Source: a virus
Virus record (IMG/VR): IMGVR_UViG_3300010391_000158
Span: 1-47,833 of that record
DNA: 47,833 nt
Reading direction: 5' to 3' (one strand)
Shown here in pieces: positions 37,377 to 44,937 of this stretch. The notes below the pieces were generated by a model that saw only the letters and a list, made by a program, of their open reading frames with translations, made no database searches and had not been told where the DNA came from. The position numbers and the translations under genes are program-made. Each line of letters begins with the position of its first letter. Positions within the stretch are counted from its first letter, which is position 1.

Positions 37377-37846
37377 TTTTCAGATCCTATCTTGATGATC
37401 AGCTGCATGTTCCTGTCAGCGTGCCACAGCATCATATTGAACTCTTTGAAGAACGCTTTGGTAGAGAACTGATGCTCTCTCATGTACCAGTTCTGCAACG
37501 CCCGCCAATCATCCTCATTCCACGCTGCTGTGTCCAAATCGCGCAAAGGTGCTAGCTTGATCGGCTTGTTGGAGAACCCAGCAGGACTCACCCACAGGTT
37601 CTTTATGAATACGGCACCGCTTTTTCCATGCCCACGTACCTGGACAATGTAGCGTGTCTGTGCCATGTCCCCGAGCAGGTCATAGACACCGTAGTTCCTT
37701 TCAGCTGTTATAGGATCGAATGTCCATTGGATGATCAGTAGCTCGTTGTTAGCTTCCTGCCAAAGATCCAGGCTACCGTCTTCTTTGATCCTAGCTACCT
37801 GTACTCTGTCAATTTGTACACCGCAAGGACGGAAGTTCAGCCACAC
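37343..37846 (-). CDS. Hypothetical protein of the late region
   Basis: A 167-residue protein from a GTG start; it overlaps the upstream signal-peptide ORF. Trp-rich (WLNFRPCG, IIQWTFDP, WNEDDWRALQNWYM) with beta-like spacing. No recognised domain; could be a virion accessory or lysis-associated protein. Confidence 0.5.
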   Translation of the reverse strand: MWLNFRPCGVQIDRVQVARIKEDGSLDLWQEANNELLIIQWTFDPITAERNYGVYDLLGDMAQTRYIVQVRGHGKSGAVFIKNLWVSPAGFSNKPIKLAPLRDLDTAAWNEDDWRALQNWYMREHQFSTKAFFKEFNMMLWHADRNMQLIIKIGSENCLQSSSDKVN

Positions 37847-37953
37847 AGACCAGACAGGTTCTTTCTCGCTTCATGTTGAGTGGACTTCTTCTCTTCTGCC
37901 AAGGTGCTACCCGCCAGTGACGCCACTAGCACAAGGGATAGCACCCTGAGCAT
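37837..37953 (-). CDS. Small secreted peptide
   Basis: A 38-residue ORF after AGAGG. The first 20 residues are a signal peptide (LRVLSLVLVASLAGSTLA) followed by a charged mature part of about 18 residues ending in CG. There is no lipobox. It sits next to the endolysin gene, where spanin components are often found, but it is too short for a spanin. Confidence 0.45.
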   Translation of the reverse strand: MLRVLSLVLVASLAGSTLAEEKKSTQHEARKNLSGLCG

Positions 37954-38421
37954 TTATACCTCTTCTGCGTCCGCCACAAGCTTCCTGAAGAAGTCCATAT
38001 CTAGATCAGGACATGTCTTACCATCGAACAGTTCAAAGTGTCCTACGATTTGTGTAACCTTGTGGAACTTCTTTTTCAGTTCCAGGCACAGATCACGAGC
38101 AGCCTCAATCTGTTTGGCAGAGTACGCGCCCTTCTTTCCTACCAGGGCAACACCAGCCGTGTGCCAGTTGTGTCCCTCTACGTGTGCACCACAGAAGACA
38201 GTCGGCCTTCCCAAGTGTACCTTGCCGTCGGATTCCAGATCAGGCTTCTTGGTCTCCCACCGATACACCGTCGGGAAGCAGTTGGTGATCAGATAATGGT
38301 ATCCAATCGTCTCCCAGCTGCGGTCCTTGTGCCACTTAGTTACCAGTGCCACGTCACCAAAGTCAGATACAGTAATGTGAATGACTATGGTGTCTACCTT
38401 GTCCGGATCTAGTGGAGTCAT
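37954..38421 (-). CDS. Endolysin: N-acetylmuramoyl-L-alanine amidase (T7 lysozyme-like)
   Basis: A 155-residue Amidase_2 protein. Zinc ligands are His15 (VIHITVSD), His128 and Cys137 (VGHFELFDGKTCPD), as in T7 lysozyme; IGYHYLI and GHNWHTAGVALVG are the conserved core. It cleaves the amide bond between muramic acid and the peptide stem. No signal peptide, so release depends on a holin; a candidate holin is two genes upstream in the transcription direction. Confidence 0.9.
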   Translation of the reverse strand: MTPLDPDKVDTIVIHITVSDFGDVALVTKWHKDRSWETIGYHYLITNCFPTVYRWETKKPDLESDGKVHLGRPTVFCGAHVEGHNWHTAGVALVGKKGAYSAKQIEAARDLCLELKKKFHKVTQIVGHFELFDGKTCPDLDMDFFRKLVADAEEV

Positions 38422-38425
38422 CGGC

Positions 38426-38680
38426 TTAGATCAGGTTGTTGTCGCGCTTCAGCATCACACCGAGGTCGATGAGCTTGCTTGCGAACTGTTCCTTCGTTCC
38501 GCCTGCCAGATAGGACCACAGCTTCATGGAAGGCTGTAGAATCTGGAACGCCACTGCAGCATCTGCAGTATTTAGCCCATCCGCCACCGCTACAGATACA
38601 GCCTCGTACACCTTGTCAGCGTTCTCAGCTGCATCATGCTCTTCTGGACTCCAGTTAACCTTGCTCTCGTCATATGCCAT
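38426..38680 (-). CDS. Small hypothetical protein near the lysis genes
   Basis: An 84-residue Ala-rich, acidic helical protein (ENADKVYEAVSVAVADGLN, DAAVAFQILQPSMKLWSYL). It lies four bases from the endolysin in the transcription direction. Small proteins of this type occur beside phage lysis cassettes; role unknown. Confidence 0.6.
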   Translation of the reverse strand: MAYDESKVNWSPEEHDAAENADKVYEAVSVAVADGLNTADAAVAFQILQPSMKLWSYLAGGTKEQFASKLIDLGVMLKRDNNLI

Positions 38681-38694
38681 TGTCGTTTCCTCCG

Positions 38695-39063
38695 TTACTC
38701 GACACCGAGCTTTCCTTTGATCTTTCCAAGGTCACTATGAACCTTGTCGAATCGTGCATTGGTTTCTTTCTTGTGTGCCTGAAGATCCTCATGGACGATT
38801 TCCACCAACTGTGATGTGGTCCGACCTGGATTCTTGCTTCCAGTTAGAGTTGAATCTCCATTGGACCAGTCTTCTTCAAGCCGCTTCTCTACACGAGTTC
38901 TGTGCTTGAGGTCTGTACGCGACTTCCACCAAGTTCGTATCGCCCATGTAGCGATAGACAGAATCGTTGCCCAGATACCGAACTCATTCGGCTCGTTTAA
39001 GGCGCTCGGTAGCAGATCCACTACTGTTGCTTGTGCTGCTTGTGCTTGAAATAGGATCCACAT
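38695..39063 (-). CDS. Holin candidate
   Basis: A 122-residue protein after AAGGAGA. The N-terminal part has a membrane helix (EFGIWATILSIATWAIRTWW) followed by a basic segment, and the C-terminal half is a charged coiled coil (DLQAHKKETNARFDKVHSDL). One-helix, coiled-coil proteins beside an endolysin are usual holin or antiholin candidates. Assignment rests on position and topology only. Confidence 0.5.
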   Translation of the reverse strand: MWILFQAQAAQATVVDLLPSALNEPNEFGIWATILSIATWAIRTWWKSRTDLKHRTRVEKRLEEDWSNGDSTLTGSKNPGRTTSQLVEIVHEDLQAHKKETNARFDKVHSDLGKIKGKLGVE

Positions 39064-39073
39064 GGTAATCTCC

Positions 39074-39790
39074 TTAGAACGCGTACGCCCTTTCAGTGAA
39101 CAACTCTCTCAACATCAATTCACGTTCTTCACGCAGCACCATCGCCGGATAGACCCTGATACCGTACTGGCGCATGAGCTTCCTATACACCATGACGTCG
39201 AAGATCTTGTACCATTCCTTCGATTCATGGAAGAGATTAAGTCCCTTTAGACCAGCTAGGATCAGTGGTGGCAACCACGAGCATCCGAGAATGTCTTGAG
39301 ATGCTCCAGCACCTGTGTACGTGATGTGCAACTGTTGAAACCAAACGTTCACACCGCTGCCCCCTCCATCGTAAATCTCGCCGACTTCGATGGCGTCCAC
39401 GTTTGGCTGCGTCCAGGCTGCGAGGTTGGGGTCCAGAGCGAACACGTCGAAGAATCTGTCAGGTGGGGAGTTGGCACTGGCAATTCGTGCGGGACCAAAG
39501 ATTTGTGCAGGGGTGACGGAATCGCGCACCAGCGGACGCCACTGAGCACCTATAGCACCACCGGCACGCCTCACCAAGGTCTCGACCTGGAACTGAATGA
39601 TCACTCCGCCCCTGACGTCGCTCGGGAGGTCCGTCCAGGTGTACGTCTGCGCTGTCCCAGGAATGCCGGAGGTTATGCAGCTTATCGGGTAGTCATCGGT
39701 GTTGACCGCGATTACCTCGGTAGGGCCAAGCAGCAGTAGCCAAGACGTGTGGAAGCCCTCGGCAACTGCGATCAAATTTGCAATTGGCAT
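39074..39790 (-). CDS. Tail or virion-associated protein
   Basis: A 238-residue protein with a beta-rich first half (GFHTSWLLLLGPTEVIAV, GVIIQFQVETLVRR) and a helical, charged C-terminus (EERELMLRELFTERAYAF). It follows two tail-associated genes in one leftward run, so a virion role is inferred. No known domain recognised. Confidence 0.5.
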   Translation of the reverse strand: MPIANLIAVAEGFHTSWLLLLGPTEVIAVNTDDYPISCITSGIPGTAQTYTWTDLPSDVRGGVIIQFQVETLVRRAGGAIGAQWRPLVRDSVTPAQIFGPARIASANSPPDRFFDVFALDPNLAAWTQPNVDAIEVGEIYDGGGSGVNVWFQQLHITYTGAGASQDILGCSWLPPLILAGLKGLNLFHESKEWYKIFDVMVYRKLMRQYGIRVYPAMVLREERELMLRELFTERAYAF

Positions 39791-40804
39791 TTAATTCACC
39801 ATCGCAAAGTCGGCGAAGATCTCCTGTGCACGGAGCCACGTCTTGTACCGAATGTAAGCGTTTAGGTCGTTACCGACGATCGTCGATCCAACCTGGGTGA
39901 TCTGAGTTCTGAGTCTCTGTCCAGCTGCAATAGCCCCACTACCGAAGTAACCATTGAAGCAGCGACTATTGTAGGTACTATCCGGTGCGGTACCGCCAGT
40001 GAAACCAGCGATCGCAACCGTTGGAAGCACTGTGAACATGGAAGTGAAAGCCGCACCGTCCCATTGGCGGACATCACAGATAGCCGCAGCACCAGTCGGA
40101 GCAGTGAACATCGAAAGCTGTACATGTTCTACGATGAAAGCTCTCTGTGGGAAGTAGTCATCCACACGCCCAACGAAGATGTCTCCACGGCGAGCATGAA
40201 CGATCGTTCCCCTTGCGGATACCGGCATAACGAATCGGTCCGGCTTGATATCACTGAAGAGGAACACCGCACCGCTGAAGATCGCGTTACCTGCGGCCTC
40301 AACGCGCAGTTGCAGTTCAAGGTTGGTTGCTGCAAGGTCCACTACGCGCTCAACGGACAGGAACTCGAAGACACCACTACCAGTGTGGAAGGAAGAATCT
40401 GTGGTTCCAGCACCATCAGCGATTCGCACGCGAGCAATGCCAGCCGTGGAGGTCTTCACGAAACAACCAGCCGTCACGACACGTCCATCAAAGAACGGAT
40501 TGTAGCCAAGTGTATCCAGAATCGACTGCGCAAGTACCGCTGGAGCCGCACCGAACGTTACCAGAGCAGACATGTCTCCTACAGCCACATTTGCAGCTAG
40601 CGTCTGCCTAGCGATAGCCGCGCCTCCCCCAGACAGCCTCCAGGTCGACGGCACGAGGGCATCAGTACTCGGCCAGCACTCGAACAACGGATCCTGCAAC
40701 AGATTCACCGAGGCCATATGCCGACGCGTCGCGAGGAAGTTCGCACGCATATCTCCGGAGACCAGCAGCGAGCTAGTAGCCGGATTTGCTTCGTTGAAGG
40801 ACAT
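39791..40804 (-). CDS. Probable tail appendage or receptor-binding-region protein
   Basis: A 337-residue protein. The opening NLLQDPLFECWPSTDALVPSTW and the later jelly-roll pattern (SALVTFGAAPAVLAQSILD, NLELQLRVEAAGNAIFSG) are typical of phage tail proteins with carbohydrate-binding, galactose-binding-like beta sandwiches. It starts directly after a tiny ORF behind a strong late promoter. Receptor binding is inferred, not shown. Confidence 0.6.
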   Translation of the reverse strand: MSFNEANPATSSLLVSGDMRANFLATRRHMASVNLLQDPLFECWPSTDALVPSTWRLSGGGAAIARQTLAANVAVGDMSALVTFGAAPAVLAQSILDTLGYNPFFDGRVVTAGCFVKTSTAGIARVRIADGAGTTDSSFHTGSGVFEFLSVERVVDLAATNLELQLRVEAAGNAIFSGAVFLFSDIKPDRFVMPVSARGTIVHARRGDIFVGRVDDYFPQRAFIVEHVQLSMFTAPTGAAAICDVRQWDGAAFTSMFTVLPTVAIAGFTGGTAPDSTYNSRCFNGYFGSGAIAAGQRLRTQITQVGSTIVGNDLNAYIRYKTWLRAQEIFADFAMVN

Positions 40805-40805
40805 G

Positions 40806-40913
40806 TTAAACTCCTACGGAACAGTACAGTCCGTACGGGTTCATGACTCCCGCGCTCGCGTTTCCCGCCACCACCAAGCCAACGGCCTGGAACAATCCTC
40901 TTTGTGTAACCAT
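40806..40913 (-). CDS. Virion-region microprotein
   Basis: A 35-residue ORF with GAGAGGA before its ATG. Small and Gly/Val-rich (LFQAVGLVVAGNASAGVM), ending in CSVGV. It is the first frame behind the late promoter at 40939-40966 and lies two bases from the next gene, which supports its translation. Function unknown. Confidence 0.5.
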   Translation of the reverse strand: MVTQRGLFQAVGLVVAGNASAGVMNPYGLYCSVGV

Positions 40914-40938
40914 GTGGGTATTTCCTCTCAGCTCCTGA

Positions 40939-40966
40939 ATTATAGGCGTAAACTGTTGATAGTCAA
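40939..40966 (-). promoter_or_regulatory. Strong leftward promoter inside the tail cluster
   Basis: On the minus strand TTGACT (40966-40961), 16-bp spacer, TATAAT (40944-40939): 5 of 6 and 6 of 6. It would drive the tail-appendage, lysis and glycosidase genes to the left, separately from the tape measure unit. Confidence 0.8.
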
Positions 40967-40976
40967 GTACCAAATC

Positions 40977-43826
40977 TCACTCATTATCAGTGAGTTCCAG
41001 GTTAACCCGGCCTGTTTGCGGTTGCTTCCTTATCGAGACAATCCGCTGGATCGAGTTCTGAATGGTGCCATCGATGCCCAAAGCGTTGTTTCTGGAGAAG
41101 TCGATCTTGTCTCCGACATCCAACCTGATGTACTTTCCACCGAGCAGGTTGACCGTGATCTTCCGCGGTGCAGTATTTGCAAGCTCCAGGAACGAAACAG
41201 CACGTATTAAGGCATCATCGCTACGCTTCAAGAAAGTGTTGAACGTACGGCTGTCCGGACGCCCGAGACGGATGACCACACTGGGATCTGTTTGCTCGTT
41301 CACCAAGTACTTGTTGGTTGTCGGGTCCTGATCATATGCGATTCGAATCGTCTGGTAGATGTCCTGCACGTTGTATTCACCAACGAACTGCTGAATCTCC
41401 TTGTCGTCTGCGGTGAGCAGCTGACCCGGTCCTATCGCCGTAATGTTGACCTTGTAGAACACCTTTCCATCTGCGTCAACAACGATACTGGCTTCGTTTG
41501 AAGCTTCAAGACCATCGAAGATGTCCTTGGTTGAATCGAAGGCGTTAAGGTATATAGCCATTTCTTCTGGTGCATTAGCTCGTGCATCCAAGAAGGAATC
41601 CTCATCGATCAGCGTTGTCGACTTCTTCATGTAGTTCCGAAGAACCACGCGGAGAATATCCGCACCGATGGTGATCAGCTGCTCCGGAACGCCTGTGAAA
41701 GAGCCTTGTATGTCATCCAAGAATCCGTGAGCATCTACCCTGAGAATGTGGTTCTCATCTGCGCTATCGAACACAGACTCACTCGACGAGTAAGTAGTAG
41801 CACCAGTCAGGTCCGCACTTGGGTTGAATCCAATAGTCTTCCAGATAGACGTAGCAGCACTGGTACCAGTCTTTATTAGTAGAGCCAATGTTACAGACGT
41901 CGTCGAGATCGTGAAGAAGTGCGTAGTATTGCTGTACGTCACAGTGACGATCCCAGGAGCCACTGCGTCCATCTTCGTCTGAAGTTCTGCCGCAAGTGCC
42001 CTAGCTGTGTATAGTCCAGAGGTCACCGTAGCCAACTCCACAGCACCACCACCATCATTGAAGTCAACCAGATTGTTCGTGTTGTCGATGAGGATTGGTT
42101 GAACGTCGGAGATGACGGTGAACTGCGCCATATCCAGATCCTCTGTGTAATCTGTTCCTAGTGTGAGCAGGATTCTGTTTGCAATGACTTGTCCAGTTGC
42201 AGAAGCAGAATCCAAGTAAGAATAGACCGCATCTATAGCTTGGATCTTGTTGGGAGCGTCGGTTATGTCGGCGATCTCATACATTCCGTACCCAGTCGTA
42301 GGATCTCCTACTATTCTAGCTGGAGTGATGTTGCTCTTCTCTCCAAAGAAGAGCGGACGAGGTTCCCCCTCTAGATCCGGGTTCATTGTTGGAAACTCAG
42401 TGATAGCGTACTGCTTCAGAGGCAATGTGCTGTGGAAGAAGGATCTCAAGTCTTGTAGATCCGTTCTGAAGTCCGCATCTTCTACTTCCTGCCCCTGGAT
42501 CAATCCAGTGAAGGCACGCTCGAAATTCTCCAACAGGATCTCCTGTGACGTATCATCCTGATGCTGTGGTGGGAATTCTCCGCCGTACATCACGATACAG
42601 TTCTGGTTCATCCATTCCAGTTCGGGCAACAATGCGTAGAAGTAGTTGTTGGCGTTGATGAGCTTCACAGATCCTACACCGATGTTCTTCCGCCCAAAGA
42701 AGATGTCGTGTGAACCTACACGTGTCTCAGGGATAGCCGATGGTTGGACTCGCGGCTCGTAGTAGTCGTACGACCAGATTCTCCGTACGTCCGTATCATC
42801 CCAGCACACTTCTCCATTCGTCGCACCACCAGAGGCTCTGATCATGAACTCTAGAGTGTCATCAAATGCCATGAAGTCGAATGAGAATCTGCGCCACGCT
42901 TCTCCAGTAGACCGAAGATTGATGTACACTGTAGAACCTATTGCGGTGGTTCTACCATCCAAGTAGATCGAATCCCCAGGACCAGCGAAGCTGCTAGAGA
43001 TCGAAATCTGGGCTGTGCCACCACCGCCTGTTCTATAGGCTCCGTAGTACCTGTAGATCTTCCCAGGTGTGAACCCGTTGAAAATCGTCTGCTTTACGCT
43101 GATGATGTTTCCGGCAAGAACACTCATGCACAGAGCAGAACTACCTTCTCTGAATTCGGTAGTGTCTTGGAATAGTGCTTGAAGAAGCTCATCCCACTCA
43201 ACCAAGCTGTCCCACGTAGATAGACCGTCATCCCACTCAGTGAACCCGGTACCTTCTACGATGTCCCAAAACTCTGCTTGATCACCAACGAACGACTCAA
43301 AGCCTCCATTGAGAAGTTTGGACGGGCCGAACCGCGGTTGTACCATTCCCTTCGGGGCGAAGTTGAAGGAATGCACAGCAACGATGGTGGTGTTGTCTGG
43401 GTTAGCCCCACCAGTGAGATGCACATACAGAAGTGAGTACTGATCCCACTGATGAGTGGAATCCCATTGAGAAATCCCGTCGTCCCACAGCAGTACACCC
43501 TGCGTGAACAACTCTTCAGGATCATAGAAGTACGTACCCTCAGTCGCTCGGCATTTGGCAGCCGTTTCAACACGCACGAGAGATGGATCAATCAAACTCT
43601 TGACGTCAACAATGTCTCGCCGGATCCCATCAAAGACAAATTCGACGAAGGAGATATAGGCACCATCTACGTCAGGTGACCACTCTGTAATCTCTCGTAC
43701 TGGTTGCATCTCCACGACTACTGTACGTTCCGCGTGGGTTGCGTCGAGCAGATCGACGAAGTCCCGCATGCGATCACGGAGTCCCATCGCTCCATGACCT
43801 TTGTTATCGTGGTGGAATGCGAGCAT
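40977..43826 (-). CDS. Large tail hub/tip protein with carbohydrate-binding-like modules
   Basis: A 949-residue protein. An N-terminal domain is followed by beta sandwich repeats with LLNGGFESFVGD and GFTPGKIYRYYGAYRTGG (residues 180-320), typical of carbohydrate-binding modules. GLIQGQEVEDADFRTDLQDLR and later parts resemble tail-tip attachment proteins. Residues about 585-685 form a module also present in the next upstream gene. Order tape measure, then two tail proteins, then this one matches distal tail and tail-tip genes of long-tailed phages. Confidence 0.7.
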   Translation of the reverse strand: MLAFHHDNKGHGAMGLRDRMRDFVDLLDATHAERTVVVEMQPVREITEWSPDVDGAYISFVEFVFDGIRRDIVDVKSLIDPSLVRVETAAKCRATEGTYFYDPEELFTQGVLLWDDGISQWDSTHQWDQYSLLYVHLTGGANPDNTTIVAVHSFNFAPKGMVQPRFGPSKLLNGGFESFVGDQAEFWDIVEGTGFTEWDDGLSTWDSLVEWDELLQALFQDTTEFREGSSALCMSVLAGNIISVKQTIFNGFTPGKIYRYYGAYRTGGGGTAQISISSSFAGPGDSIYLDGRTTAIGSTVYINLRSTGEAWRRFSFDFMAFDDTLEFMIRASGGATNGEVCWDDTDVRRIWSYDYYEPRVQPSAIPETRVGSHDIFFGRKNIGVGSVKLINANNYFYALLPELEWMNQNCIVMYGGEFPPQHQDDTSQEILLENFERAFTGLIQGQEVEDADFRTDLQDLRSFFHSTLPLKQYAITEFPTMNPDLEGEPRPLFFGEKSNITPARIVGDPTTGYGMYEIADITDAPNKIQAIDAVYSYLDSASATGQVIANRILLTLGTDYTEDLDMAQFTVISDVQPILIDNTNNLVDFNDGGGAVELATVTSGLYTARALAAELQTKMDAVAPGIVTVTYSNTTHFFTISTTSVTLALLIKTGTSAATSIWKTIGFNPSADLTGATTYSSSESVFDSADENHILRVDAHGFLDDIQGSFTGVPEQLITIGADILRVVLRNYMKKSTTLIDEDSFLDARANAPEEMAIYLNAFDSTKDIFDGLEASNEASIVVDADGKVFYKVNITAIGPGQLLTADDKEIQQFVGEYNVQDIYQTIRIAYDQDPTTNKYLVNEQTDPSVVIRLGRPDSRTFNTFLKRSDDALIRAVSFLELANTAPRKITVNLLGGKYIRLDVGDKIDFSRNNALGIDGTIQNSIQRIVSIRKQPQTGRVNLELTDNE

Positions 43827-44926
43827 TACCCAAGGACCTCAGCCATATCTGTGCTGAATCTCCAGTGTGACGGTGCCTGGAAGACGCGTTGCATTGGTGT
43901 ACCAAGGATGACGTAGAGAGTGTTCTGGATATCCACGTCAGGTTCGAATGCCATGAAGAATGGTCGGCCCACCTGGACAAGCTCAGCGAAGTCGATGAAG
44001 ATCTCCTTATCTGCCTCGGTCTCTCCAAGCCACTGCAACGGGTATTCCCTGCTTGTCTTGCGTACATGCTGGAACGTCGCACCCTGCTCCGCCCTTTCCA
44101 CCACCGATAGTTCAGCCCTGTCCTCAGTAAACGCGGCGGAGTAGCCATTCTCAGGTTCGAAGTAGCTTCCTATGTAAGGCACTCCAAGCTCAGTGAACCC
44201 ATCGGGATTCTGTACATCGTCAATCACCATTCTCCAATAGCGGAAGGTCTGTGCCGTTGTGAGAAAGGCGATATGTTTCACAAAAGTGTCGGTGTCCTCA
44301 GTGAGCGCCTGATTGAACGTCGGAGCGGTCCACACATCAGTAGCGTTTCCTTGTAGACGTACATCTGCTCCAGAGATGAAGTTGCCGTCAAAGGCAATCG
44401 CGACCAATACTGTCATAGCCGTTTGTAGATCGTACTTGATCCATTCTCTAGAATGGTACGAGGCAAAATCAGCTAGATAGCTAGCTGCACCGGTATCGTC
44501 AGCTGATATGTCAAATCCGATATCGATTCCGGCGGAGAAGGACGTCGCATTCGGACCAGTAAACCAACGAAGCTCGAAGACACCAGATGCAGCGATCGTG
44601 AACTTGTTCGTGACCCCACTGTAGGTAACGGTGTAAGTGAGCGCACCTATTGCGTCAAGCTGTATCTTGATCTCCGCCGCTAACAGTGCACCAGTAGCAT
44701 AACTACCAGATGTCAATGTCGCAGTAAGCGTAGGCCCACCTTCGCTGAAATCAATCTTGTTGTTCAGCTCAGAGTTGATGTTCCACCCGAGGTCAGATCT
44801 CCAACGCTTAGATCTCAGAGGATCTATGAGGAACGTCTTTGGATGCTGCAGCTGCTCCGAACTCACGAAGACGAATGTATCGTCCAGAAGTGTGAAGTTC
44901 TCGAACAGGATCCTTCCGCATGCCAT
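43826..44926 (-). CDS. Distal tail-type protein
   Basis: A 366-residue protein directly downstream of the tape measure gene, the place of distal tail proteins in siphoviruses. N-terminal FENFTLLDDTFVFVSSEQ, then a module at about 60-155 (LTSGSYATGALLAAEIKIQL and IGFDISADDTGAASYLADF) that recurs in the hub protein, and a C-terminal beta domain (EYPLQWLGETEADKEIFIDF). It shares one base with the next gene (TAATG). Confidence 0.65.
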   Translation of the reverse strand: MACGRILFENFTLLDDTFVFVSSEQLQHPKTFLIDPLRSKRWRSDLGWNINSELNNKIDFSEGGPTLTATLTSGSYATGALLAAEIKIQLDAIGALTYTVTYSGVTNKFTIAASGVFELRWFTGPNATSFSAGIDIGFDISADDTGAASYLADFASYHSREWIKYDLQTAMTVLVAIAFDGNFISGADVRLQGNATDVWTAPTFNQALTEDTDTFVKHIAFLTTAQTFRYWRMVIDDVQNPDGFTELGVPYIGSYFEPENGYSAAFTEDRAELSVVERAEQGATFQHVRKTSREYPLQWLGETEADKEIFIDFAELVQVGRPFFMAFEPDVDIQNTLYVILGTPMQRVFQAPSHWRFSTDMAEVLG

Positions 44927-44937
44927 GTTGCTTCTCC

